Below, in pieces: positions 27,472 through 36,650 of a stretch of 64,000 nt of DNA. The translations under genes were made by a program, and so were the position numbers. Source of the stretch: Halalkalicoccus subterraneus (lineage in GTDB: Archaea > Halobacteriota > Halobacteria > Halobacteriales > Halalkalicoccaceae); the NCBI RefSeq assembly GCF_003697815.1, contig NZ_RDQG01000016.1, forward strand, positions 62,001 to 126,000, in the 5' to 3' direction. Every line of letters begins with the position of its first letter. The stretch's first letter is position 1. The notes under the pieces were generated by a model. That model worked only from the letters and a program-made list of their open reading frames with translations. It made no database searches and was not told where the DNA came from.

Positions 27472-29100
27472 TTAGCTCTCGTCGTAGAGGCGCCAGAATG
27501 CCTTCGAGTATCCGACGAGACCGTTATCAACGTATCCACCGACTCGTTCGTTAACCCCGTACAGCTCTGCCTCATTGACGACGAACAGAGCCGGTGTGTC
27601 GTCAGCAATGATCTCTTGGGCCTCGTGGTAGTACTCAGTTCGTTGGTCGACATCGATTTCCGTCCGCGCGTCGTCCAGTAGCTGATCGACCTCTTCGTTC
27701 TCGTACCAGGCCGGACTCTCCCAGCTGCCGTGTGAACTCGAGTGCCACGCGGGGTAGAGGAACGTGTCCGGATCGACGTAGGAAAACGAGAGGTATATTG
27801 CGTGCATATCTGAAGTCGTGTCCTGACTTGTTACCATATCCGTGATGCGAGTCCACGGCGCACCTTCGAGTTCGAGATTGATGCCAAGCTCGTTGAGGTT
27901 CGTCTGAAGCAACAGCCCGATGTTCTCGGTCACTGTTAGATCGGTTACGTAAGTGTAGGTTAGTTCGATGTCCTCGGCGTCGTAGGTGGAATCATCGAGA
28001 TACTCCTGGGCGCGATCGAGGTCCTGTTCGTACTGGATTACGTCATCATTGTGTCCCCACATTTCCGAGGGGAGCGGCCCCTGCATTTGATCGGCATTCC
28101 CGAGTAGAATGTCGTCGACGATCTGCTGGTAATCGACAGCATAGGAAATCGCCTTTCGGACGTTCACGTCGTCCAGAGGCTCGCGTTGGGTATGCATGAA
28201 GACGTACAGTGGAGAGAACGTGACCTCGTCGCTGACAAACACGTGATCGAGACTTGCCAATTCCTCGTAAGATTCGACTGACAACCACTCATCGGTGATG
28301 TCTGCAGACTCGTTGCTCATCATTCCCGTGACCGTCCCCTCTTCCGGAACGATCTCGAGGACGACTTCATCGAAGAGATCGTCGCTGGGCCACTCGCCCC
28401 ACCAGTCGTCAAAACGCTGCAGAACGAGCCGTTCTTCACGCTCGTGTTCGACGAGTTCGTATGGGCCGCTTCCGGCGTCGTTTTGCTCGAGCCAGTCCTC
28501 ATCATTAGCGTCAAGTTCTGATTCGTTGACGATCGGTAGGTACGGGAGCGTAAAAAGGAATGGCGCGAACGTCCGTTCGGTTTCGATTTCGACAGTGGTT
28601 TCGTCCGCGGCAGTGACGCTGTCGGTTCCAATTGTATCCGTCCACATCCAGGAAAGCCCATCCTGGAGCTCAAGCATCCGTTCGAACGAGTAAACGACGT
28701 CGTCAGCGGTCACAGAATCGCCGTTGTGGAACATCGCGTCGTTGCGCAAAAAGAACTCGTAGGTCTGGTCGTCGTCGCCTACTTCCCAGTCTTCCGCAAG
28801 TCCCGGCGCCAGCTCCGGGGGCGATTCGTCGGTATAATTGAGCAACGAATCATAGACGTTGACAGTGTAAATATTCTCGAAGTTATCCGATGCACGCATC
28901 GGATCGATCGTTGATGGTGAGATCGTCGTCGCGTATACGAGCGAGTCGTCTTCTTCGCCCTCTTCGTCATCGAGACCTTCGGGCTCCTCGCCTGCACAGC
29001 CTGCGAGTACGGTGGTCAGTCCGCCAGCACCGACACACTGTAGGAGCCGTCGCCGCCCAATCTGGTGTGTAGTCATGTGGTCTTTGTCATCGAGACTCAT
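27472..29100 (-). CDS. oppA: Peptide ABC importer substrate-binding lipoprotein OppA/DppA-type
   Basis: 542 residues from ATG 29100 (29076 is also possible). A twin-arginine-type lipoprotein signal (GRRRLLQCVGAGGLTTVLAGC) precedes an acidic linker and a family 5 solute-binding domain. Recognisable blocks are ATTISPSTIDPMRASDN, AEDWEVGDDDQTYEFFLR and NVRKAISYAVDYQQIVD. It binds peptides or peptide-like compounds at the cell surface. It is preceded by hyuA-hyuB-racemase on the same strand, suggesting that the importer serves cyclic or modified amino-acid derivatives such as hydantoins, oxoproline or diketopiperazines (inference). Confidence 0.92.
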   Translation of the reverse strand: MSLDDKDHMTTHQIGRRRLLQCVGAGGLTTVLAGCAGEEPEGLDDEEGEEDDSLVYATTISPSTIDPMRASDNFENIYTVNVYDSLLNYTDESPPELAPGLAEDWEVGDDDQTYEFFLRNDAMFHNGDSVTADDVVYSFERMLELQDGLSWMWTDTIGTDSVTAADETTVEIETERTFAPFLFTLPYLPIVNESELDANDEDWLEQNDAGSGPYELVEHEREERLVLQRFDDWWGEWPSDDLFDEVVLEIVPEEGTVTGMMSNESADITDEWLSVESYEELASLDHVFVSDEVTFSPLYVFMHTQREPLDDVNVRKAISYAVDYQQIVDDILLGNADQMQGPLPSEMWGHNDDVIQYEQDLDRAQEYLDDSTYDAEDIELTYTYVTDLTVTENIGLLLQTNLNELGINLELEGAPWTRITDMVTSQDTTSDMHAIYLSFSYVDPDTFLYPAWHSSSHGSWESPAWYENEEVDQLLDDARTEIDVDQRTEYYHEAQEIIADDTPALFVVNEAELYGVNERVGGYVDNGLVGYSKAFWRLYDES

Positions 29101-29223
29101 GATATGGATACCCGAGGCGAGAAAGATATACCTTTCGCATAACGTCATCATCGATGCCCGAATTAGCCCCTTATAGAATATATACTCCACAAAGCGTGAA
29201 CGAATTAGTTCAAAACGTGATTG

Positions 29224-30021
29224 CTAGTACCCGGACGGCGAGCCGTCCCAGACACCTCGGGTCGAGAAGTCCTGGGGGACGTCCCAATCGTAAATCTCTT
29301 CCGGACGAGGCGATTCATATCCGCCGATCTTACTGTGTGACCAGCCGAGTGAAGCCAGTTCCGCCTGAAGTTCGGCGAATTTGAACGGGGCGACAACAGC
29401 GTCGAGAACAGGAACGCCGAGTTCGTCCTGAAGCGTTTCGTGGAAGCCGTATTCGGCAGTACAACCGAGGATAATGATTTCGGCGTGATCTTCCTCGATC
29501 GCACCCCGTGCGGCCTCTGTGAGCCGCTCTCGCGTTTGCTCAGGGTCAGCCTGAAAATCAAGTACGCCCAGATCAACGGGACAAAACGATGCCAGGCGGT
29601 CGTCGAACCCATATCTTGCGATCGTCGAGCGCATCTGTGGAATCCACTTTCGTCGGCCGACGATCACCGAGAACGTATCCCCCATCGTCGACGCGAGGTG
29701 TGTCGTAGCCTGTGCCGGCCCCATCACTGGCATCGATTCGGAGACCTCGCGGGCCTCCTCGAGTCCGAGATCGTAAAAACAGCCGACGACGGTGGCGTCG
29801 ACGCCATCGTTTTCGGCTTCCTTGACGTGATGGAGGACGTCCGGTAGCACCAGCGATTCGTAGTAGTGATACTCGACGTGATGGGGGCCGCGATCGAGAT
29901 TCACAACCTCGACCTCCGTCTTCTCACGTTTCGTTTCGTTCAACAGCGCTTCGATGTCGTCGCTGAAATCATCGTGACCGACCGGATCGATCCACCTGAT
30001 TCGGGTTGGATTTGTGCTCAT
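29224..30021 (-). CDS. Hydantoin/aspartate-glutamate-type racemase
   Basis: 265 residues. The paired catalytic cysteines of the Asp/Glu/hydantoin racemase superfamily are visible in VVGCFYD (~83) and ILGCTAEYG (~190), each on a similar half-domain. The enzyme inverts the alpha carbon by two-base proton exchange without PLP. It overlaps hyuB (ATGA at 30018-30021), which argues for hydantoin racemase (HyuE-like) rather than glutamate racemase. Together with HyuA/HyuB it would let both isomers of a 5-substituted hydantoin be hydrolysed. Confidence 0.88.
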   Translation of the reverse strand: MSTNPTRIRWIDPVGHDDFSDDIEALLNETKREKTEVEVVNLDRGPHHVEYHYYESLVLPDVLHHVKEAENDGVDATVVGCFYDLGLEEAREVSESMPVMGPAQATTHLASTMGDTFSVIVGRRKWIPQMRSTIARYGFDDRLASFCPVDLGVLDFQADPEQTRERLTEAARGAIEEDHAEIIILGCTAEYGFHETLQDELGVPVLDAVVAPFKFAELQAELASLGWSHSKIGGYESPRPEEIYDWDVPQDFSTRGVWDGSPSGY

Positions 30022-31787
30022 AGTTCGATAGTGGCTGATTCCGCTATTAGTTGTCGCCGTCGCTGTTCGGTCGCTTCTGTATCGAGTTTCCCATCGTCGG
30101 TGACGACAACGCCGTACACTGCCTCGGCGGTCTCGCTCGTGACATACTCGTTACGGTAGTCCTCAAGGACTCGTTCGGGATCCCGCTCGAGAGGGGTCCC
30201 CCAGCCGCCGCCGGCGCTCGTGACAAGACGGGCGACTTCGCCGTCCTCGAGTTCGTAGTTGGTCAGTTTCCGGTGACGCTCGGTCGTCCCATCGTTTTTT
30301 ACGATATCGATGTAGTTGCCGTCTCCAGCCTGACCGTCCCCAACGCCCCACGGCGGATACTCCGAGCGGCCGAACGACGCGGTGATGAATGCGCCGCTTT
30401 CGTTGTAGACCTTGTAGTCCTGAACGAGGCCGGTTCCACCGCGGAACTCTCCATGGCCGGCTTCCTGCGGGGTATCCAGTGTGAACTGATCGAACAGCAG
30501 GGGAAACCGCGTCTCCATCACTTCGACCGGCATTTCGAGGGTGTCCCCGTCGCCGCTGCAGACGAGCACGTCGGCCCCGTCGCGGTCCCGACAGGCACCC
30601 CACCCGCCGGGTTGTGGCTCGATAACGAGGAAGTCGTCGTCGGTCCGGTCGTCCGTGCCGCCGACGATCGTTGCACAGACGCTCGTGAAGTGTCCCGCGG
30701 ACAGCTTCTCCGGGAGATGTAGAGCGAGCGCCTTCCAGGGAAGATCCGCCGCCATCGCCGACGACTCCCAGTCGGTCCCAATTGGTGCTGGCTTTGTCGC
30801 GTTCAACACCGTCTTCTCAGGAATGACTAACTCGAGCGGTTCGAAGAACCCGCCATTGGTCGGTGCCTCCGGCAGCGTGATCGCCTGAAACAGAGCCCTG
30901 GCGTCGCTGACGGACGCAGCGTACGGTGAGTTGATCGGACCCTCGGTCTCGGGATCGGTCCCCGTGTAGTCGAACCGCACCGTATCATCAGTGATCGTCA
31001 CTTCGACGGTGACATACACGGGATCATCGGTAATGCCGTCGTCGTCGAGGAAATCTTCGGCATGATATGTCCCGTTAGGGAGCGTTTCGATCTCGTCGAG
31101 GACGAGTTGTTCGCCGTAAGCGAGCCACTCGTCGACGGCCCGCTCGAGGGTGTGAATCCCGTACCTGTCGGCAATGTCCTGGACCCGTTCAACGGCGACT
31201 TCCATCGACGCCTCTTGGGCCTGCATATCGCCGAGGGTCATCTCCGGCATCCGTGTGTTCGCCTTGACAATGTCGCGAACGGCGTGGTTGAGTTTCCCCT
31301 CCTCGTAGAGTTTGACCATCGGGTACTGGATCCCCTCCTGGAACACGCTCGTGGCGTCGGTCGTCCACGAGCCAGGATCCTTGCCGCCGATATCCGTCCA
31401 GTGGGCCTTCGACGCGGCGAACATGACGATTTCGTCGTCAACGAACACCGGTGCGACCATCGCGACGTCGTTGAGGTGGGTGCCGCCGTGGTAGTCGTTG
31501 AGGAGGATGACGTCGCCGGGATAGAACCCGTCGAGTCCGTACTTCTCAATCGTATCCTCGACGCAGAACTTCAGCGTTCCAAGAAAACCCGGCACGCCGT
31601 TAGCCTGTGCAACGACCTTCCCGTCGGTATCGATCAACCCGCAGGCGTAGTCGAGCGTCTCGTAGATCACGCTCGATTTGGCCGTCCGCCCGAGGTTGAT
31701 AAACGACTCTTCGGCTGCGCTCTGGAGCGCGTTCGTGATGACCTCCCGCGTGAACGGATTGAGGTCAGATTCAATTTGGGTGCTCAT
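30018..31787 (-). CDS. hyuB: Hydantoinase/oxoprolinase B subunit (HyuB), copy 1
   Basis: 589 residues from ATG 31787, which overlaps the hyuA stop (ATGA). Typical family blocks are VITNALQSAAEESFINLGRT, DVILLNDYHGGTHLNDVAMV, FAASKAHWTDIGGKDPGS and the Gly-rich GHGEFRGGTGLVQDY, and a C-terminal VTSAGGGWGTPLERDPE. HyuB with HyuA forms the ATP-dependent N-methylhydantoinase/5-oxoprolinase/acetone-type carboxylase family. The racemase neighbour favours a ring-opening amidohydrolase. Confidence 0.93.
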   Translation of the reverse strand: MSTQIESDLNPFTREVITNALQSAAEESFINLGRTAKSSVIYETLDYACGLIDTDGKVVAQANGVPGFLGTLKFCVEDTIEKYGLDGFYPGDVILLNDYHGGTHLNDVAMVAPVFVDDEIVMFAASKAHWTDIGGKDPGSWTTDATSVFQEGIQYPMVKLYEEGKLNHAVRDIVKANTRMPEMTLGDMQAQEASMEVAVERVQDIADRYGIHTLERAVDEWLAYGEQLVLDEIETLPNGTYHAEDFLDDDGITDDPVYVTVEVTITDDTVRFDYTGTDPETEGPINSPYAASVSDARALFQAITLPEAPTNGGFFEPLELVIPEKTVLNATKPAPIGTDWESSAMAADLPWKALALHLPEKLSAGHFTSVCATIVGGTDDRTDDDFLVIEPQPGGWGACRDRDGADVLVCSGDGDTLEMPVEVMETRFPLLFDQFTLDTPQEAGHGEFRGGTGLVQDYKVYNESGAFITASFGRSEYPPWGVGDGQAGDGNYIDIVKNDGTTERHRKLTNYELEDGEVARLVTSAGGGWGTPLERDPERVLEDYRNEYVTSETAEAVYGVVVTDDGKLDTEATEQRRRQLIAESATIEL

Positions 31788-33841
31788 TGCTGGCTGATTC
31801 GGAGGTTTCCGTACTCGTCGATGCGACACGTCTGATTCGGGTGGATGAGCGTCGTACACGCCGGTTCCTCGGCAATCGCCGGCCCGTCGAAGCTCGACTC
31901 GGTCGGCAGCGACGATCGGTCGTAGATCCGCGTCTCGTGGCTCCCTTCCGCGCCGAAGTCGACAAGCCGAACGTCTCTCCGTGCGTCCGACGGCTGTCCA
32001 CCACGATCGAGGACATCGATGGTCGGTTTCGGCACGTCCGCCGTCGCAGTGAGCCGGAGGTTCACCATCTCGACGGGATCCTCGAGTCGGAAGTTGTACG
32101 CCTGCTTGTGAAGCCGGTGGAACCGCTCGATCGTTTCCTCGATCGCGTCGGCGGTGAGCCGTGCGCGCTCGGCCTGGATCGGCGTCTGTACCGTGTGTTC
32201 CTGGCCGTCGTACCGGAGGTCGACGCTACGTTCGATGGTGATCTCGTCGGCCAAGACGCCTTCCGCGGCGAACGCCTCGCGGGCACGATCGGCCATTGTC
32301 GCGAAGGCGTCGTCGACCGTTCCGGCCGCAGAGGCTTCGAACGGCCGGACGAACGTCCGGACGTAATCCCGACGCAGATCCGTCAACAGCATGCCCCACG
32401 CTGAGAACTGGCCCGGTGCACGGGGGACGATCGTCTCTTTGACGCCCAGTTCACGCCCGAGCGTGGCCGCGTGGAGCCCGCCCGCGCCGCCGCTGGCGAC
32501 GAGAGCGAACTGACGGGGGTCGTACCCGCGTCGGAGGCTCACCTGCTTCAGGGCGTGTGCCATGTTCGAGTTGACGACCCGGAGAATGCCGTGGGCAGCC
32601 TCGCGGACGCTCGTCCCGAAGGTGTCGGCGACGGACTCGAGGGCTGACTCGGCCTGATCGACCTCGAGTTTCATCTCGCCACCAAGAAAGTACTCCGGAT
32701 TGAGCCGCCCGGTAACGAGGTTCGCGTCTGTGACCGTTGGTTCGGAGCCGCCGCGACCGTAGCAGGCCGGCCCTGGATCCGCGCCTGCACTCCTAGGACC
32801 GACGTTAATCGAGTCACCCTTGTCGATCCACGCGATCGAGCCGCCGCCGGCACCGATTTCGACGATATCAACCACCGGAATCTGGACCGGATACCCCTCC
32901 TCGCGAGCGGAGCTCTCAAGCCAGTATTCGGTGTTGATATCGACTTCGCCGTCCTCGACGAGCGACGTCTTCGCGGTAGTCCCGCCCATGTCGAAGCTGA
33001 TCACGTCGGGCTCGCCAACGCGCTCGCCAACTCGAGCGGCACCGAAGACACCCCCAACTGGACCGCTTTCGATCATCTCAATTGGGCTCTGTCGGGCCTG
33101 ATCGAAACTGCTCGTGCCGGCGTTGCTCTTCATTACGTACCGGTTCCCGTCGACGCCGTGTTCGTCGAGGTGGGACTCGAGGACTGTTAGATAGTTATCG
33201 GCAATCGGCTGGACGTAGGAGTTCAACACCGCAGTGTTGGTGCGTTCGTACTCCCGATACTCCTCCGTGAGTTCATGAGAAAGCGTGACGTAGGCGTCCG
33301 GAAATTCTTCGGCGATGATCTCTCGTGTTCGACGTTCGTGTTCCGGATTCGCGTACGCGTTGAGGTACGCGACGGCAATCGTCTCGATCCCTCGGTCGCG
33401 GATCTCGTCGACGGCCTCGCGAACGTCGTCCGGTTTGAGGGTCGAGAGGACGCTCCCGGCCTGGTCGACACGCTCTCGGACTTCGAAACGGTCGCGTCGA
33501 GGGACGAACGGCTCCGGTTTTTCATACCGAAAGTTAAACATGTCCGGTCTATTCGCCCGGGTGATATCGAGGACATCGCGAAATCCATCGGTCATGATGA
33601 GCGCACAGGGCTCACCGTCACGCTCCGTAATGGCGTTGATCACTACGGTCGTGCCATGGACGAACTGTTCGATGTCAGGCAGCGATAGGTCGCTCATCGA
33701 GAGTGCATCGACGACACCATCAGCGTAGTTCGCTGGCGTCGTCGAAGCCTTCTCGAGCGATAACGATCCGTCGTGGACGGCGACCAGGTCGGTAAACGTT
33801 CCCCCGATGTCGACCGCGACACGTGTGTTATTAACACTCAC
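31784..33841 (-). CDS. hyuA: Hydantoinase/oxoprolinase A subunit (HyuA), copy 1
   Basis: 685 residues from GTG 33841, which gives the expected start SVNNTRVAVDIGGTFTD; ATG 33886 would add 15 residues not typical of the family. The actin-like ATP site is seen in VDIGGTFTD, DMGGTTAKTS and GAGGGSIAWID. The central SGPVGGVFGAA and the GGAGGLHA near the end are also diagnostic. It uses ATP to activate the ring amide, which HyuB completes. First gene of the hyuA-hyuB-racemase-oppABCDF run on the minus strand. Confidence 0.93.
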   Translation of the reverse strand: MSVNNTRVAVDIGGTFTDLVAVHDGSLSLEKASTTPANYADGVVDALSMSDLSLPDIEQFVHGTTVVINAITERDGEPCALIMTDGFRDVLDITRANRPDMFNFRYEKPEPFVPRRDRFEVRERVDQAGSVLSTLKPDDVREAVDEIRDRGIETIAVAYLNAYANPEHERRTREIIAEEFPDAYVTLSHELTEEYREYERTNTAVLNSYVQPIADNYLTVLESHLDEHGVDGNRYVMKSNAGTSSFDQARQSPIEMIESGPVGGVFGAARVGERVGEPDVISFDMGGTTAKTSLVEDGEVDINTEYWLESSAREEGYPVQIPVVDIVEIGAGGGSIAWIDKGDSINVGPRSAGADPGPACYGRGGSEPTVTDANLVTGRLNPEYFLGGEMKLEVDQAESALESVADTFGTSVREAAHGILRVVNSNMAHALKQVSLRRGYDPRQFALVASGGAGGLHAATLGRELGVKETIVPRAPGQFSAWGMLLTDLRRDYVRTFVRPFEASAAGTVDDAFATMADRAREAFAAEGVLADEITIERSVDLRYDGQEHTVQTPIQAERARLTADAIEETIERFHRLHKQAYNFRLEDPVEMVNLRLTATADVPKPTIDVLDRGGQPSDARRDVRLVDFGAEGSHETRIYDRSSLPTESSFDGPAIAEEPACTTLIHPNQTCRIDEYGNLRISQQ

Positions 33842-34094
33842 AAGAAGCACACAATTCGGAGAATGTATTAAACCTTCTGCCACCAAATTTCCTCTATATT
33901 ATTTATTTCGACCATAATAAGTTGGTAAATAATTAAGAAGGTAGATTGAATAACACATCAAGGAACAATACCTCGACGATTCGTCCACTCACTATTCACG
34001 GCGCATCCTTGCTCTCATCGGGCCCGCTTTCACAGTCTGTGTAACGAACGAAAGCCATCCACAAGATGCCACGACCGTGCTCCGAATAAGATTC
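33842..34094. promoter_or_regulatory. Upstream region of hyuA copy 1
   Basis: An AT-rich segment at 33885-33950 with TATATTATTTATTT-like sequence about 45-65 bp before the GTG start (minus direction) is the best promoter candidate. 33960-34090 has no ORF; nothing else seen. Confidence 0.4.
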
Positions 34095-34427
34095 TCAGAG
34101 ATCGCCAAGGACTACGTAGACGAGTCGAACCGGTTCATCGGTCGTATTCTCGCTATAGTGCTCGATCCCCGATGGAATGATAGTCACTGATTCCGGACCG
34201 ACGGTGGTGCGTTCTCCTTCCGCGACGAGATCAATCTCGCCCGACAGGATAACCGAGATTTCGTCTCCGGCGTGGCTTGTTGTCCCGGTCTCCGGAACGC
34301 GCTCGTCCGATTCGATGACGTAACTACCGACCTCCGCGTTCGGATCATCACTCTCGAACAGCGCGAACGGGTCGTCGCGGCTTTCGTTCCAGATCTCCTC
34401 AAGTCGGTGAACGGTAACGTCGCTCAT
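34095..34427 (-). CDS. Small cupin-domain protein
   Basis: 110 residues from ATG 34427. A single cupin barrel is visible: SHAGDEISVILSGEIDLVAEG (motif 1; His and Glu present but the second metal His replaced) and IIPSGIEHYSENTTDEPVRL (motif 2 with GIEHYSEN). Small cupins bind a metal and act as isomerases, dioxygenases or sensors. It lies between the two divergent hyuA genes, so it probably belongs to the same pathway; its precise reaction is unknown. Confidence 0.85.
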   Translation of the reverse strand: MSDVTVHRLEEIWNESRDDPFALFESDDPNAEVGSYVIESDERVPETGTTSHAGDEISVILSGEIDLVAEGERTTVGPESVTIIPSGIEHYSENTTDEPVRLVYVVLGDL

Positions 34428-34613
34428 GCCGAAGCCAATAGCGGCTATCAAAGTAAACTCTTCGGGCGTGTGGTTTGACGATAAGTACTAAAGAGATGCA
34501 CTATACATCCACTACGTTACTACTCCTTTTCGATATGGGCAAAGGGAGAAGATTTCAGCACAAATTATATTACGATACTCTTCCTCAGTCAGCGTACTGA
34601 GGTGCGATAACAC

Positions 34614-36650
34614 GTGACAGAAAGACTTGCAGTTGATATCGGTGGCACGTTCGTCGACGCAATCACATTCGATCGATCAACCCGTGACGTCACGGTCGAG
34701 AAAGCATCGACGACCCCAGACGAACCCGAATCCGGCGTTCTCTCCTCGATCGAAAAGGTCGGCACGACCCTCGAGGATACCGAGGCGTTCGTCCACGGGA
34801 CGACGTTGGGGCTCAACGCCGTCCTCGAACGCGAAGGAGCCGCGACCGGCATCATCACGAACGAGGGGTTCAAAGACGTCTACGAGATCGGCCGGACAAA
34901 CGTCGAGCGGGAATCGATGTACGATATCCGGTACCAGAAGCCGGAGTCGATCGTCGCCCGACGGCGACGCGTCGGCGTCCCCGGACGGTTAAACGCCAAC
35001 GGCAAGGAAGTCGAGCCGCTCGACGACGACGCTATCAGGGATGCCGCGGCACAGCTCATCGAGGACCAAGATGTCGACGGGATCGCCGTCTGTTTCCTCC
35101 ACTCCTACCGGAACCCCGCTCACGAACGAGAAGCCGCGCGGATCGTCCGCGAGGCCTATCCCGACGTTAGCGTCTCCATCTCGAGCGACATCACTCGGGA
35201 GTACCGCGAGTACGAGCGGACGAGCACGGCCGTGATGGACGCGTATATCAAACCCATCTTTGAGACATACATCGATAGCCTCGATTCGGAACTGACCGAC
35301 GAGGGATTCAACGCACCGTTTTTCGTCACCCGGTCCGGCGGCGGTACACTCACTGCCGACAGCGCGACCGATGCACCAGTCCACACCATCCTCTCGGGAC
35401 CTGCCGGCGGCCTCATCGGGGCGTCTAACGTCGGCCGCGAAACCGGCCGGGACGATCTCATCACTGTCGACATGGGCGGGACCAGCCTCGACGCCTGCGT
35501 CATCGAAGACGGCACGCCTGCCGTCAAGTACGACTCCCGACTCGAACACCAGCCACTGATGATCCCGGTCTACGACATCCGGACAATCGGTGCCGGCGGC
35601 GGCTCGATTGCGTGGCTCGACGGCGAACTCCTCAAGGTCGGGCCACAGAGCGCGGGTGCGGACCCGGGACCCGTTGCGTACGGGCACGGCGGCACCGAGC
35701 CGACGGTCACTGACGCAGCCGTCGCACTGGGCTACATCGATCCCGACGACTTCCTCGGCGGCGATATGGAGCTCGACGCCGACGGCGCGAAAGCGGCGAT
35801 CGACAAGACGCTCGCCGAACCGCTCGATTCGAGCGTGACAGATGTCTCTCGCGGCGTCTTCGACGTGACGCTCGCGAACACCGTGGGCGCGATCCGAGAG
35901 ATCACTATCGAGAAGGGACTCGACCCACGGGAGTTCTCGATGATGGCCTTCGGCGGTGCAGGACCCATGTTCGTGCCGCTTTTAGCCCGCGAGATGGGCG
36001 TCGAAGAAGTCGTCGTCCCTAGAGCCCCCTCGGTCTTCTCGGCACTTGGAATGCTTATGGCCGACGTCGTCTACGACTTCGCGCGAACGAACATCGAAGC
36101 CCTGATTGACCTCGAACTCTCGGATCTGGAGACGACGTTCGACGAACTAGACACCGAGGCGCTCGAGACCCTCACCGACGAGGGGTTCGAGGAGGACGAA
36201 GTCGATCTCGAGCACACCCTTGAGATGCGCTATCTCGGGCAGGAACACACCGTTGAAGTGGATGCCAACGGCATTGAGACAATCGACGAGGTCAGCGATC
36301 GCTTCGAGGACAAACACGAGGATCGGTACGGCCACGCGATGGACGATCCACCGGAGGTCGTCCACCAACGGGTCCGCGCCATCGGCCGCAACGATAAACC
36401 TCCGCTCGAGCGCGAGGAGCCGGTCGACGGGACGCCCGAGCCGATCGGGAGCCGGGAGGCGTACTGTTTTGCGGCCGACGAACGGACCGCGTTCGACGTC
36501 TACGACCGCAGCGACCTGCGTTCAGGAATATCAGTCGACGGCCCAGCGGTCGTCCGGGAGCCAACCACAACCATCGTCTTCCACTCGGACCAGGCTGCAA
36601 CCGTCGACGAGTACGGACAGCTCGTCATCAGCGGAGGTGACGCTCAATGA
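34614..36650 (+). CDS. hyuA: Hydantoinase/oxoprolinase A subunit (HyuA), copy 2
   Basis: 678 residues from GTG 34614. ATP-site motifs LAVDIGGTFVDA, DMGGTSLDAC and GAGGGSIAWLD, plus SGPAGGLIGASN and AFGGAGPMFVPL, identify HyuA. It is clearly diverged from copy 1 (for example TFVD for TFTD), so this is not a recent duplication. AT-rich TTATATTA 45-55 bp upstream is a promoter candidate. Its stop overlaps hyuB copy 2 (ATGA). The two HyuA sets, divergently arranged around the cupin, probably act on different cyclic amides. Confidence 0.93.
   Translation: MTERLAVDIGGTFVDAITFDRSTRDVTVEKASTTPDEPESGVLSSIEKVGTTLEDTEAFVHGTTLGLNAVLEREGAATGIITNEGFKDVYEIGRTNVERESMYDIRYQKPESIVARRRRVGVPGRLNANGKEVEPLDDDAIRDAAAQLIEDQDVDGIAVCFLHSYRNPAHEREAARIVREAYPDVSVSISSDITREYREYERTSTAVMDAYIKPIFETYIDSLDSELTDEGFNAPFFVTRSGGGTLTADSATDAPVHTILSGPAGGLIGASNVGRETGRDDLITVDMGGTSLDACVIEDGTPAVKYDSRLEHQPLMIPVYDIRTIGAGGGSIAWLDGELLKVGPQSAGADPGPVAYGHGGTEPTVTDAAVALGYIDPDDFLGGDMELDADGAKAAIDKTLAEPLDSSVTDVSRGVFDVTLANTVGAIREITIEKGLDPREFSMMAFGGAGPMFVPLLAREMGVEEVVVPRAPSVFSALGMLMADVVYDFARTNIEALIDLELSDLETTFDELDTEALETLTDEGFEEDEVDLEHTLEMRYLGQEHTVEVDANGIETIDEVSDRFEDKHEDRYGHAMDDPPEVVHQRVRAIGRNDKPPLEREEPVDGTPEPIGSREAYCFAADERTAFDVYDRSDLRSGISVDGPAVVREPTTTIVFHSDQAATVDEYGQLVISGGDAQ

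Noticed and set aside
31062-31835. Long open frames on the plus strand opposite hyuA1/hyuB1 (257 codons here, others near 31787-32404), and similar long minus-strand frames opposite hyuA2 (34989-35687)
   Set aside because: Haloarchaeal GC-rich coding DNA keeps the complementary frames open; these have no domain signal and overlap clear HyuA/HyuB genes.
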